Assembly (NCBI GenBank): GCA_963745205.1
Contig: CAVUWX010000014.1
Coordinates: 19,275 to 83,274, forward strand
Source: Hyphomicrobium_A sp963745205
GTDB lineage: Bacteria > Pseudomonadota > Alphaproteobacteria > Rhizobiales > Hyphomicrobiaceae
Length of the DNA: 64,000 bases
Direction of reading: 5' to 3'
The notes beneath the pieces are model-generated. The model was not told the DNA's origin. It did not search any database and saw only the letters and a list, made by a program, of their open reading frames with translations. Position 1 is the first letter of the stretch. Each line of letters starts with the position of its first letter. Positions 32,733 through 42,344 of this stretch are shown piece by piece. A program made the position numbers and the translations under genes.

Positions 32733-33778
32733 AGGTGGACGGTCGCGGCCGCGACGACGATGGCGGCGCCCGCCTGGTGCGCGAGGGCGAGCGTGATCTG
32801 CACACCGAGCACCAGCGTGGCGATTCCGATACTCATCTGCGCGAGCAGCGCTGCGGCGAGCAGGCCGGCGGAGCCGATGAGACGCTCATCGTCGGCTGAG
32901 AGCTTGAGCGCCCAGACGTGCCAGAGCGCGAGCGCCACCACGAGGTAGGCGACCATGCGGTGGTCGAACTGCACTGTCGTCACGTTCTCGAAAAAGTTGA
33001 GATACCAAGGCGAGAGTTGGTCGAGCCCGTGGGGCACGAGACGGCCGTCCATCAGCGGCCACGTATTGTAAGTGTGCCCGGCCTTCAGTCCGGCAACGAG
33101 CGCGCCGAGCCCCGCCTGCAGAAAAATGAAAGCGAACAGCACGGCGGCGAAGCGCCACTCGCCGTTCGTAATGGTGCGCAGGCGCACACGCTTCTGCGCC
33201 GGTCCGGCATCGAGCCCGAGCCACACGAGCAGCGCAAGGATCGAGAACGCGATCAGTAAGTGCAGCGCCAGGCGGTATTGGCTCACGTCGATACGGTCGA
33301 CGAGCCCCGACTTGACCATGTACCAGCCGATGAACCCTTGCAGTCCTCCGAGCACGAGGACGCCGAACAACTTCAGCGGCAAGCCGGGGCGCAGCCTGCT
33401 CGCGGCCCAGAACGCCAGAAACGGTACGGCGAAGCCGACGCCGATGAAGCGTCCGAGTAGGCGGTGGGTCCACTCCCACCAGTAGATGAACTTGAACTCG
33501 GCGAGCGACATGCCGGCGTTGACAACGCTGTACTCTGGGATCGCCTTGTACTTTTCGAAGGCGCCCTGCCAATCGCCCTCGTTCAACGGGGGTATGGCGC
33601 CGAGCAGCGGCTGCCACTCGGTGATCGACAGCCCGGACTCGGTGAGGCGCGTCGCGCCGCCGACCACGACCATAGAGAACACGAGAGCGGCGACGGCGAA
33701 GAGCCAAGCGCGCACGGCGCGGTCGCCGTCCGCCGCGGCGGCGCGCGATGCTGCCGGCGGTTCTATTGAAATTGCCAC
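32699..33778 (-). CDS. ctaA: haem A synthase (COX15/CtaA type)
   Basis: A 359-residue inner-membrane protein with eight helices that oxidises haem O to haem A for aa3-type cytochrome oxidase. Landmarks are VVVGGATRLTESGLSITEWQ, WWEWTHRLLGRFIGVGFAVP with a haem-ligating histidine, QGFIGWYMVKSGL, RLALHLLIAFSILALL and HRMVAYLVVALALWHVW. The ATG at 33778 is used. It is convergent with argC, and their coding sequences overlap by 34 bases. Confidence 0.9.
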   Translation of the reverse strand: MAISIEPPAASRAAAADGDRAVRAWLFAVAALVFSMVVVGGATRLTESGLSITEWQPLLGAIPPLNEGDWQGAFEKYKAIPEYSVVNAGMSLAEFKFIYWWEWTHRLLGRFIGVGFAVPFLAFWAASRLRPGLPLKLFGVLVLGGLQGFIGWYMVKSGLVDRIDVSQYRLALHLLIAFSILALLVWLGLDAGPAQKRVRLRTITNGEWRFAAVLFAFIFLQAGLGALVAGLKAGHTYNTWPLMDGRLVPHGLDQLSPWYLNFFENVTTVQFDHRMVAYLVVALALWHVWALKLSADDERLIGSAGLLAAALLAQMSIGIATLVLGVQITLALAHQAGAAIVVAAATVHLHGMTRAASRA

Positions 33779-33873
33779 GACTGGAAACCCTAAAGCTTTG
33801 CGTCCGCAGCCTGATACGTCGCTTGGCGCGCGCGATCAATGCGCCCAACGAGCGCGGCGTCGAAAGGGAAGGC

Positions 33874-34941
33874 CTAGGCGGTCGAGGAATGCTGACCCGA
33901 GACGCGCTGCAGCGCGGTCATGAAGGCGAACGGAACACCCGACAGAAGCGCCTTTACGTAGCGGATGTCCTGGAAGTCGCCATGCAGAGACAGCCGCGGC
34001 AACCCGGTCAGCGCGTGCGCATGCTCGGCGTGGAGTAGCCCCTTCTGCGTCGTGACCGCCGTCGCAAGACCAAGCTCTTCGGCAATGCGGAACTCTCTCG
34101 GACCCGCGCTGTTGGCGCACCCATAAGGATAGCTGAAATGCCGGCAAGGACGGCCAAGCTCGCACTCGATGCGGGCCACGCTGTCAGCTATCTCGGCGCG
34201 AGCAACGGCATCGGGGAGCTTGGCCAGCGCGCGGTGCGTCGTGGTATGGGCGCCGATCGTCACCAGCGGGTCTTGCGCTAGCTCGCGCAGCTCGCCCCAG
34301 GTCATGAACATGCCAGCGTGAGCGGATTTGGGATCGTGGTTCTGCGCCGCCGCCAGCTCGGCGACGACAGCCCGCGCAAGATCTTCGGGGACCGAGCGCA
34401 GCCACCAATAGATCTCGTGGTAGGCGGCTTCCTTCTTGGCTGGGGTGCCGAGCGGAAAGTGCCGTCCTTGACCATTCATCCCAAGGGTGATGTGTGGGGC
34501 CGCGCTCAGTACCTCTTCGAGCGTGAGCCACCACAGCTCGGGATTGCCATCGGCAAAGTCGCTCGACACAAAGATCGTGAACGGAATCGAGTGGCGTTTG
34601 AAGATGGGATAGGCAAACTCGCGGTTGTCCCTGTAGCCGTCATCCAAAGTAAAGGCCGCAAACGGGCGATCGCCTCCCTCCTCGAGACGATAGGGAACGT
34701 CGTCGAGGGAGATGACGTCGAAACCCGCTTCCAGCGTGGACTCGATGACCGAGTCGAGAAACTCGGGGGTCACGCGCAAGATGCGGTTCGGCTCGAACTC
34801 CTGCGCGGGATCGGAGCGCACCTGATGCAGCATGAAGATGACGCCCGCGCCCTTGGTGTAAGGCGCGAGGATGTTCTCGGCTCTCAAATAGTGAACCGCC
34901 GCCAGCGCGGCCTTCAGAAGCTTGGTGGATCGCCTGCTCAT
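33874..34941 (-). CDS. polysaccharide deacetylase family protein
   Basis: A 355-residue NodB-fold protein. The metal-binding motif TLDDGYRDNREFAYP and the second motif GAHTTTHRALAKL are present, together with HFSYPYGCANSAGP near the end. The family removes N-acetyl groups from polysaccharides. There is no signal peptide, so it may act in the cytoplasm on a lipid-linked precursor. It opens the exopolysaccharide region and is followed (in its direction) by ctaA, 95 bases away. Start at 34941. Confidence 0.78.
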   Translation of the reverse strand: MSRRSTKLLKAALAAVHYLRAENILAPYTKGAGVIFMLHQVRSDPAQEFEPNRILRVTPEFLDSVIESTLEAGFDVISLDDVPYRLEEGGDRPFAAFTLDDGYRDNREFAYPIFKRHSIPFTIFVSSDFADGNPELWWLTLEEVLSAAPHITLGMNGQGRHFPLGTPAKKEAAYHEIYWWLRSVPEDLARAVVAELAAAQNHDPKSAHAGMFMTWGELRELAQDPLVTIGAHTTTHRALAKLPDAVARAEIADSVARIECELGRPCRHFSYPYGCANSAGPREFRIAEELGLATAVTTQKGLLHAEHAHALTGLPRLSLHGDFQDIRYVKALLSGVPFAFMTALQRVSGQHSSTA

Positions 34942-35096
34942 GCTTCCACTTCAATGCACGGACGCCGGGCAATGGGTTCAAGCGTGCCCAACGCTCGCAA
35001 TTTTCATGCAAGTCGGCGCGAGACCTCGACTATGCGTGGCGAGTCTCGTCCTTTGGTTAAGAAGATCAGGAAAACCCCGTACTTCGGGGCGCCAGA

Positions 35097-37244
35097 TTAA
35101 GCCGACCGTGCCTCGGCGCCACCTTTGGCCGTGAGCCGCGCGAGCCGTTCCTGTACCAGGCGGTTCGAAAGGGGACGCTCGAGCTTGAACAGCTCGATGT
35201 CTGCCACCTCGAAGCCGAGGAAGGTCCCTGGCGCCTCCGCGAGCTTTGCGCGCCGCTTGCCCTCGGAGACGATGACGCCGGCATCGAACCGCCCCTGGAT
35301 GGCCTCGAACAGGGCTCGCGCCGCCTGATTCGAGCCAACGATGACGATGTGATCATAGGCGGTATCGAGCGCGTCGAGCGCGAGGTTAACCTGATCGGGA
35401 TCGAGCATCGCATCCGGGCTCATGGCGCCGGTGCCGGCCGGGATCAGATGCGCGGCGCTGCCAGGAACGCGCGCGACGACGTCCTCGAAGCGCGCCTTCC
35501 CCTGCAGCAGCTCAGCCAGGCCGGGGCGCGTCTGCGCGCCGATCGCCTCGGCGACACCGTGCCCGTCCGAGCTCCAATCCACGAGCATCACATCGGGGCC
35601 CGCATCCGCTAGCGCCTTGGCGAGATCGACACCGGCGGCGCCAGCATCGACGCCGTCTGTCTCGCCCGTGATGAGCGTCCGGAAGCCGCCGATGTCGGGG
35701 GGCCGGACTAGGAGCTGGTTTGCCAGCGCGGCAACGGAGTCGACCGTGTGAATGACACCCTTGGATACTGCAGCCGCGCGATCAGTCCCGCTACGCGCAT
35801 GCTGTGCCTCGGCGCGAGGGTAGGCGGGCGCACCCTGCCATGTTCCCTTCGGCAGGGCGCCTGGCGCACGGGCGGCAGCGAACAATGCCTTAGTCACGAC
35901 GATCGCGATGCCGAACAGCAGGAACGCTACCGCGACGAGCGCCGAATACGGCAGCTTCTTGGGGAAGCTCGGCACGCTTGAGGGCCGCGCGCTGGTAATG
36001 ATCTGCGCCTCGATGGGCACGGCCTGGCTGTCGGCGCGCGCGCGGTTGGCCTCGAAGCGGGCCTGCAATTGCTCGAGCTCCTGGCGTTTCGACTTTGCCG
36101 CGGCCTCGAGCTGGCGCAGCTTGACCTGATCGTCGCCCGTGCCGACGACGCGCGCCTTCGTGTCGTCGAGGTTCTTCTTTGCCCCGGCCTCGTGGAGTGC
36201 GGCGGCCTGCGCGCCCTTCTCGATGCCCTCGATAATCTTGCTGACCTCGGCCTTGATCTGCCGCTGCAAACCCTCAAGATCAGCGTGGATCTGCCGCATG
36301 CGCGGATGCGCCGGGAGAAGCGTTGCCGACAGCTCGGCGAGCTGCCGCTCCAGGCGGACGCGCTGTTGCACAAGGTTCTCAATGAGCGGGGATTTCTGCA
36401 CATCCGGGAGCGACTCGGCGTTCCCAGCGCGAACCATCTCGCGCGCGGACGCGGCCCTCGTCTCAGCCTCGCTGCGTGCTGCCTGCGCCTTGGTCAACTC
36501 CGCATTGAGGTCGGCGAGCTGCTGCTGGTTGAGGCCTGTGTCGTTCGGCCCCCCCTTGAAGATGTTCGCTTCGCCGCGGAAGCGCTCGACCCCGGCCTCG
36601 GCCTCGGCGACCTCTTTCATCAGCTTGTCGATCTTCGGCTGCAGAGCCTTCTGCACCTCGTCGGTCTCGGCGACCGTACGCGTCGCAAGCGAGATCCGGT
36701 AGAGCTCGGCGAGCTTGTTGGCGACCGCCGCGGCGAGCTTTGGATCTTGAGAGGTGAAGCGGATGCCGATGAACCGGCTCTCCTTGGGCGAATAGACGTC
36801 AAGGCGGTCGAAATACGCGCGCAGCACGCGCTCCTGCTCGGTCTCGCTGCCGCGGCCGAAATCGAAGACGTGAACGATGCGGCCAACGAGCGAGGGAGAC
36901 TGAAGCGCGCCGTTGAACTCGGGTTTGTTGGCGAGGCCCTCCGCGGCAATGACCTCGACGGCGAGATCAGGCGACATCAGCGCGCGAACGTGCGTGTTGA
37001 TCGCTTCCTTGTCCATGCGGGCGGCAACCGCCTCCGCCGAGGCAGCATCGTTGGCCTGTACCTCGCGCTTCGGCGCCACGAGTTGGATCTGCGCCTCGGA
37101 GCTGTATTCCGGCGTCAGGAAGGAGAGAATGACGTAAGCGGCAATGCCGGCCGCAAGGCTCAGCGCCAGAAGCTTGGGAACGCTTCTACGGAGGGAATGC
37201 CAGATTGCGCTGATGTCGATGTCGTCGGGTGAGGCGGTATTCAT
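35097..37244 (-). CDS. Wzz/GumC-type EPS protein with decayed kinase domain
   Basis: A 715-residue chain-length/export protein. TM1 is at about 23-44 and TM2 at about 434-455, with the Wzz proline motif PSFPKKLPY just before TM2. The periplasmic part is a long coiled coil (about 190-410). The C-terminal cytoplasmic domain aligns by position with BY-kinases (from about 500), but the Walker A equivalent is TGETDGVDAGA, without the GKT/S lysine. Walker A' is VMLVDWSSDG, and the B region IVIVGSN lacks its aspartate. There is no C-terminal tyrosine cluster. It is therefore probably a catalytically dead regulator of polymer length. Start ATG 37244 lies in the divergent promoter region with the Wza-like gene. 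Confidence 0.8.
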   Translation of the reverse strand: MNTASPDDIDISAIWHSLRRSVPKLLALSLAAGIAAYVILSFLTPEYSSEAQIQLVAPKREVQANDAASAEAVAARMDKEAINTHVRALMSPDLAVEVIAAEGLANKPEFNGALQSPSLVGRIVHVFDFGRGSETEQERVLRAYFDRLDVYSPKESRFIGIRFTSQDPKLAAAVANKLAELYRISLATRTVAETDEVQKALQPKIDKLMKEVAEAEAGVERFRGEANIFKGGPNDTGLNQQQLADLNAELTKAQAARSEAETRAASAREMVRAGNAESLPDVQKSPLIENLVQQRVRLERQLAELSATLLPAHPRMRQIHADLEGLQRQIKAEVSKIIEGIEKGAQAAALHEAGAKKNLDDTKARVVGTGDDQVKLRQLEAAAKSKRQELEQLQARFEANRARADSQAVPIEAQIITSARPSSVPSFPKKLPYSALVAVAFLLFGIAIVVTKALFAAARAPGALPKGTWQGAPAYPRAEAQHARSGTDRAAAVSKGVIHTVDSVAALANQLLVRPPDIGGFRTLITGETDGVDAGAAGVDLAKALADAGPDVMLVDWSSDGHGVAEAIGAQTRPGLAELLQGKARFEDVVARVPGSAAHLIPAGTGAMSPDAMLDPDQVNLALDALDTAYDHIVIVGSNQAARALFEAIQGRFDAGVIVSEGKRRAKLAEAPGTFLGFEVADIELFKLERPLSNRLVQERLARLTAKGGAEARSA

Positions 37245-37303
37245 GGAATGCGGGTCCGCTCGAAAGAACGCCTAATCGGTGCTCCAAAATAGAGCGGATG
37301 GGG

Positions 37304-37317
37304 TAAGGATTTCCTTA
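37304..37317. promoter_or_regulatory. inverted repeat in divergent EPS promoter region
   Basis: TAAGGATTTCCTTA is a perfect inverted repeat (six-base arms, two-base centre). It sits between the divergently transcribed Wzz-type gene (start 37244) and the Wza-type gene (start 37410), so it could be an operator for both. Confidence 0.35.
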
Positions 37318-37409
37318 AACGTACAGAGAAAACACATCTGCTCAGTGTTTGTTAACCAGTCGGACGGCACATTGCTTCGCAGGCGTATTTTCACTCGGCT
37401 GCGAATCCC

Positions 37410-38171
37410 ATGTCCCTTCGGCTGGCAATACTTCTGGCGGCGTCGCTTCTCGCCTTGGGCGGTTGCGCGCAGGATGAGCTTGCCATGCTCGGCAACGTGC
37501 TTCCAGTCGACATCATCTATGACGCCCCCGGCGCCCCGCCGAGCACCGTTATCCCCGTTGCCGATACCGGCTGGGGCGACACGACCGTCTACCGTGGCGA
37601 ACGGCCGGTCGTCGCGCCGCAGCCCATGCCGGCATGGGGTCCACCCGCCGTCTTCGCCACCCCGGTTCCCGTCATGCTGCCTCCGGGACCGCACGCGGTG
37701 CCGGACTTCCTCGGCCCCTACTTGCTGGATACGGGCGACAAGCTGCGTATATTCGTCTACGGCCAGCCCAACCTGTCGCGCATCTATACCGTGGACCAGG
37801 TGGGTAACATCGCCGTGCCGCTCATCGGCTCTGTGCATGCGCGTGGGCGCACGACGGGCGATCTTGAGCGCACCATCCGCGCAAAGCTTGGCACCGACTA
37901 TGTGAAAGACCCACAAGTGACCGTGGACGTGGCCCAGAACCGCCCGTTCTTCATCTTGGGCGAAGTCCGACTTCCCGGCCAGTACCCCTACGTGTCCGGC
38001 ATGACGGTCGAGACGGCGGTCGCCATCGGTGGCGGCTACACCGAGCGGGCAAGCGAGCGCACCTTCCGCATCACGCGGCGCGTCAATGGCGTCGTCGACC
38101 TGATCGAGGCGCCGTCCGACTACACGCTGCTGCCGGGCGACACGGTCTACGTCTACGAGCGCATCCTCTGA
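37410..38171 (+). CDS. Wza-like polysaccharide export lipoprotein
   Basis: A 253-residue outer-membrane lipoprotein. The lipobox is LALGGC at about residue 15-20. A proline-rich stretch follows, then the polysaccharide-export domain (YLLDTGDKLRIFVYGQPNLS) and a SLBB domain (RPFFILGEVRLPGQYPYVSG) ending in DTVYVYERIL. It would form the outer-membrane exit channel for the exopolysaccharide. It is shorter than Wza, typical of Rhizobiales forms. It is the first gene of the plus-strand EPS operon, 22 bases before the glycosyltransferase. Confidence 0.85.
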   Translation: MSLRLAILLAASLLALGGCAQDELAMLGNVLPVDIIYDAPGAPPSTVIPVADTGWGDTTVYRGERPVVAPQPMPAWGPPAVFATPVPVMLPPGPHAVPDFLGPYLLDTGDKLRIFVYGQPNLSRIYTVDQVGNIAVPLIGSVHARGRTTGDLERTIRAKLGTDYVKDPQVTVDVAQNRPFFILGEVRLPGQYPYVSGMTVETAVAIGGGYTERASERTFRITRRVNGVVDLIEAPSDYTLLPGDTVYVYERIL

Positions 38172-38193
38172 GCGCGCCGGGGGAAGCGCGGTC

Positions 38194-39324
38194 GTGACCG
38201 AGCGCTTTCGCATCCTGCATTGCCTGCGCGCGCCCGTCGGCGGCCTGTTCCGGCACGTCCTCGACTTGAGCTCAGAGCAGGCCGCGCGCGGCCACGATGT
38301 CGGCCTCGTATTCGATTCATCGAACACAGACCCGCTCAGCGAGGCCCGGCTCGCGAGCGTGACGGACCGCCTGCGGCTGGGCGTAACACGCATTCCGATG
38401 AGCCGCTGGCCCGGGTTCGGCGACGCAAGCGCCAGCCGGGCAGTGGCGCAACTCGCCCGAGAAACGAACGCCAACGTGTTGCATGGCCATGGCGCCAAGG
38501 GCGGGGCCTATGCGCGCCTTGCCGCGCGGCTGCTGCGATTCCAGGGGCATCCCGTCGCCGCCTTTTACACTCCGCACGGGGGCAGCCTGCACTTTCCGGA
38601 AGGCTCGCCCGCGGCGATCGCCTTCATCGGCATGGAGAAGGTGCTGGCCCGCTTCACTGACGGGTTAATTTTCGAGAGCGATTACGTCCGGCGCGAGTAC
38701 GAGCGCCGCGTCGGGGCCGGGCTTGCGCCGACGGTGGTGGTCACAAACGGCCTGCAGCCGTCCGATTTCGCCGCCCACGCGCCTGGGGCCGATGCCGCCG
38801 ACTTCCTGTTCATCGGCGAACTCCGCCAGCTCAAGGGCGTCGATGTTCTCTTGCGCGCACTCGCCGCCGTCGCGCGCACGCGCCCCGTGTCTGCGGTTAT
38901 CGTCGGCGCGGGGCCCGCCGGCAACGCCCTCGAGCACCTCGCTACTGAGCTCCTGTTAACGGCCACCGTGACGTTCCCTGGTCCGCTACCCGCTGCACAA
39001 GCCTTCGCCCGCGGACGCGCGATCGTCGTGCCGTCGCGCGCCGAAAGCCTGCCCTTCATCGTGATGGAAGCGGCCGCAGCGCAAGTGCCGCTGATCGCAA
39101 CCAACGTCGGCGGCATCCCCGAAATCGTCGCAGGCTCCGACACGCCGCTGCTGCCGCCGGACGACGCCAATGCGCTGGCGCGAGCCCTGCAAGGATTTCT
39201 CGACGATCCCGAGACGGCAAAGAAGCGCGCGCTCGCTCTGAAACAGACGGTGCGCGAGCGCTTCGCCATCGGCGCGACGACGGCCGCCGTCCTCGACTTC
39301 TACGCGGCGCATCTCGCCCGCTAA
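38194..39324 (+). CDS. GT4-family glycosyltransferase
   Basis: A 376-residue cytosolic retaining glycosyltransferase with the GT-B fold. N-terminal acceptor domain: RILHCLRAPVGGLFRHVLDL and LHGHGAKGGAYARLAARLL. C-terminal nucleotide-sugar domain: LFIGELRQLKGVDVLLRALA, the RGRAIVVPSRAESLPFIVME motif with the family Glu, and GGIPEIVAGSDTPLLPPDDA. The start is GTG at 38194, with GGGGAAGCG upstream. Donor and acceptor are unknown. Confidence 0.85.
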   Translation: MTERFRILHCLRAPVGGLFRHVLDLSSEQAARGHDVGLVFDSSNTDPLSEARLASVTDRLRLGVTRIPMSRWPGFGDASASRAVAQLARETNANVLHGHGAKGGAYARLAARLLRFQGHPVAAFYTPHGGSLHFPEGSPAAIAFIGMEKVLARFTDGLIFESDYVRREYERRVGAGLAPTVVVTNGLQPSDFAAHAPGADAADFLFIGELRQLKGVDVLLRALAAVARTRPVSAVIVGAGPAGNALEHLATELLLTATVTFPGPLPAAQAFARGRAIVVPSRAESLPFIVMEAAAAQVPLIATNVGGIPEIVAGSDTPLLPPDDANALARALQGFLDDPETAKKRALALKQTVRERFAIGATTAAVLDFYAAHLAR

Positions 39325-39433
39325 CCTTAACCGCAAACCTAAACGCGCAGCCCGCTCACCGGCCGGCCCGTGGCACGAAGTATGCGTTGGATACAGCAAC
39401 TTCGGGTTACGAACCGGTCAAGAGCCCCGCGAA

Positions 39434-40951
39434 ATGCTGCACGAGAGAGTTTCCGCCCCCCAAAGCGCGCCCCGCGTCGAAGCGCTGCCGATACCGCACC
39501 AGATCCCGCGGCTCGCCGATTTCCGCTTTCACGACAAGTCGAGCCTCATCTCAATGGCCGTGATCCGCGGCGCAGTGCGCGCCTTCGACTTTGCGATCGT
39601 CGTTGCGCTTGGCCTAACCATAGCGCTCCTTTACGTCGACGAGCCGATCGTCGTCGGCAACGCCGCCTTTCTCAGTGCCGTAATCGGCACGGGGGTCGCA
39701 ACGGTGGCGGCCTTCGAGCTCCTGCAGCTTTACTCGCTGCCGGCGTTGGCCTCGTTCCTCCGCCAGATGCCGCGCGCGCTCCTTGGCTGGACGGCGACCT
39801 TCGCGCTGCTCATCGCGGGATTGTTCTTCCTCAAAGTGGGACACGAGTTCTCCCGCGTCTGGTTCGCGCTCTGGTTCTTTGCCGGCGCGGTCGCGCTGAT
39901 GGCCGAGCGGTTCGCCGTTGGCACGGTGGTGCGTCACTGGACCCGGCAGGGGCGCCTTTTCCGGCGCGCCGCGATCTACGGCGGCGGCGCCATCACCGAG
40001 AAGCTCATCGGCGAGCTCGAGATCGATCTCGACAGCGACGTGCGCATCATGGGCGTATTCGACGACCGTGGAGACGAGCGCGTCGACCGCATCGTCGCCG
40101 GCTATCCCCGGCTTGGGGGCTTAAGCGAGCTCGTGGAGTTCGCGCGCAGGACACGCCTCGACGTCGTCATCATCGCGCTGCCGATCACCGCCGAGCGGCG
40201 CCTCTCGCAGGTCGCGCGCTTACTGTCGGTGCTGCCGGCGGAGGTGAAGATCCCGGCGCGCTCGACCGAGTTGCGCTTCACCCGCAACACCTACTCCCAC
40301 GTCGGCAACGTGGCCATGATCGACATGCTCGAGAAGCCGATCGCCGATTGGGGCGGAGTTGCCAAGTGGCTGTTCGACAAGGTCGTTGGCATCATCGCAC
40401 TCCTGCTGCTGGCTCCGCTCATGTTGGCGGTCGCCGCGGCAATCAAGCTCGACAGCCGCGGCCCCGTGCTGTTCCGGCAGAAGCGCCACGGCTTCAACAA
40501 CGAGCTTATCGAGATCTTCAAGTTCCGCTCGATGTACATCGACCGCTGCGATGAGAACGCCGCAAAGCTCGTGACCAAGGACGATCCGCGCGTCACCCGC
40601 GTTGGCCGCTTCATCCGCAAGGCCAGCCTCGATGAGCTGCCGCAGCTCCTCAACGTCATCACCGGCTCACTCTCGCTCGTCGGCCCCCGCCCGCACGCGC
40701 TGCAGGCCAAGGCGGCCGGCCGGCTCTATGCCGCGGTCGTCGACGGCTACTTCGGCCGCCACAAGGTGAAGCCAGGCATCACCGGCTGGGCGCAGATCCA
40801 CGGCTGGCGCGGCGAGACCGACACCCCTGAGAAGATCCAGAAGCGCGTCGAGCACGACATTTACTACATCGAGAACTGGTCGCTGCTGCTCGACGTCTAC
40901 ATCCTGTTCAAGACGCCGTTCGCGCTCTTGAGATCCGAGAACGCCTACTGA
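39434..40951 (+). CDS. undecaprenyl-phosphate sugar phosphotransferase
   Basis: A 505-residue polyisoprenyl-phosphate hexose-1-phosphate transferase that starts EPS repeat synthesis by placing a sugar phosphate on undecaprenyl phosphate. Five membrane helices fill roughly the first 250 residues together with a CoA-binding-like domain (AAIYGGGAITEKLIGELEID). The C-terminal catalytic bacterial sugar transferase domain has FRQKRHGFNNELIEIFKFRS, the RKASLDELPQLLNVITGSLS motif with the catalytic Asp-Glu, and LVGPRPHA. It resembles WcaJ/PssY/ExoY-type enzymes; glucose is the usual sugar but is not proven here. Confidence 0.88.
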   Translation: MLHERVSAPQSAPRVEALPIPHQIPRLADFRFHDKSSLISMAVIRGAVRAFDFAIVVALGLTIALLYVDEPIVVGNAAFLSAVIGTGVATVAAFELLQLYSLPALASFLRQMPRALLGWTATFALLIAGLFFLKVGHEFSRVWFALWFFAGAVALMAERFAVGTVVRHWTRQGRLFRRAAIYGGGAITEKLIGELEIDLDSDVRIMGVFDDRGDERVDRIVAGYPRLGGLSELVEFARRTRLDVVIIALPITAERRLSQVARLLSVLPAEVKIPARSTELRFTRNTYSHVGNVAMIDMLEKPIADWGGVAKWLFDKVVGIIALLLLAPLMLAVAAAIKLDSRGPVLFRQKRHGFNNELIEIFKFRSMYIDRCDENAAKLVTKDDPRVTRVGRFIRKASLDELPQLLNVITGSLSLVGPRPHALQAKAAGRLYAAVVDGYFGRHKVKPGITGWAQIHGWRGETDTPEKIQKRVEHDIYYIENWSLLLDVYILFKTPFALLRSENAY

Positions 40952-40961
40952 GACCCGCCCC

Positions 40962-42338
40962 ATGCGCGCCGCGACCTCCGACATCGTCCATCATGGCATG
41001 GCGCTCTCCCGCGAGCGCGCGAGGCCGCGCCGAAGCGCCGTGCACTGGCTCACGCTCGCGCTCGTCGCGGTAACCATCGTCTCGAGCGGATTCGTGTTCT
41101 CCGAGCCAGCGCCGGTCGACGCGCTTACGATCGGTTTGATCGTGCTCCTGCCGGCAGTGGGTCTCGTGGCGTTCAACCCAATGCTGATCGCCTACTTCTC
41201 GCTGTGGACGGTCGCCGGCGCGTCGGCCGTGCTGGCGGCAACGCTGTCGCTCGACCTCAGCCTGACGCTGACCCACGTCGGCGTCACGCTCTATCTGACG
41301 CTCACCTCCGTCGTGTTTGCCGGCTTCATCGCCAAGAACCCGTCCGCGCACAGCGAGCTCATCTTCAAGGCATGGACGTGGGCCGCGGTTGCCGCCGCCG
41401 CCGCCGGACTCATCGGCTACTTCGGTCTGCTTCCCGGCGCCTACGATCTCTTCACCAAGTTCGGCCGTGCCAGCGGCCCCTTCAAGGACCCCAACGTGTT
41501 CGGGCCGTTCCTCGTGACTCCACTGATCTACATGGTGCACGTCGCCCTCGGGCGGCCGTGGCACCGCATGCTGGCCCCGCTTGCCATCGCAGGCGCGCTG
41601 ACGCTGACCGTGCTACTTACCTTCTCGCGCGGGGCGTGGATGACCCTTACGGTCGCGCTCGCGATCTTCGGCTACCTCACCATGCTGACGAGCCGCCGCG
41701 CCATAACCCGGGTCAAGCTCATGGCGCTGCTGGCCAGCGGCGTACTCTTTGCAACGGGCCTCATCGCTGTCGCGCTCAGTACCGATAACATCTCGGATCT
41801 GCTTGTGCAGCGCTCGACGTTGGAGATGGAGTACGACACCGGCACCGAAGGCCGCTTCGGCGGGCAGCAAAAGGCGATGGGGCTCATCGCCGAAAATCCG
41901 CTCGGGCTCGGCGCGCTCGAGTTCGGCGAGCGCTACCACCCCGAAGAGGTGCACAACGTCTATCTGAGCGTGGTGCTCAATGCCGGCTGGCTCGGCGGCG
42001 GCGTCTACTGGATCCTCGTAGGGCTCACGGCGGTGCTCGGCTTCCGACACTCACTCAAAGCAACGCCAACACAGCCGCTGTTCCTCATTGTCTACGCGGC
42101 GTTCATCGCGAATGCCATGGAAGGCATCATCATCGATAGCGACCACTGGCGCCACTTCTACCTGCTAGCGGCGATGGTGTGGGGCCTGATGAGCGTGCGT
42201 ACCCTCCAGCCGGCCACCGAGGCAACGTGGAATACGGTGTGGCCCCGCCGTTCCGCCAAACTGCGTCCGGCGGCTCCCGTCCCGCCGCGGCGCCGGCGCC
42301 GAACGCCGAGCATCGGCGCGGCTGCCGCGCTCGCCTGA
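40962..42338 (+). CDS. O-antigen ligase/polymerase family protein
   Basis: A 458-residue protein with about 11 membrane helices and a conserved large periplasmic loop. The motif TFSRGAWMTLTVALAIFGYL and the loop segment EEVHNVYLSVVLNAGWLGGG with HN are those of the Wzy/WaaL (O-antigen ligase-like) family. In this context it is most likely the polymerase joining EPS repeats. The C-terminal tail is basic (PRRSAKLRPAAPVPPRRRRR). It follows the sugar transferase gene by 10 bases, so they are co-transcribed; it converges with the DUF1513 gene 6 bases on. Confidence 0.8.
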   Translation: MRAATSDIVHHGMALSRERARPRRSAVHWLTLALVAVTIVSSGFVFSEPAPVDALTIGLIVLLPAVGLVAFNPMLIAYFSLWTVAGASAVLAATLSLDLSLTLTHVGVTLYLTLTSVVFAGFIAKNPSAHSELIFKAWTWAAVAAAAAGLIGYFGLLPGAYDLFTKFGRASGPFKDPNVFGPFLVTPLIYMVHVALGRPWHRMLAPLAIAGALTLTVLLTFSRGAWMTLTVALAIFGYLTMLTSRRAITRVKLMALLASGVLFATGLIAVALSTDNISDLLVQRSTLEMEYDTGTEGRFGGQQKAMGLIAENPLGLGALEFGERYHPEEVHNVYLSVVLNAGWLGGGVYWILVGLTAVLGFRHSLKATPTQPLFLIVYAAFIANAMEGIIIDSDHWRHFYLLAAMVWGLMSVRTLQPATEATWNTVWPRRSAKLRPAAPVPPRRRRRTPSIGAAAALA

Positions 42339-42344
42339 GAAATC

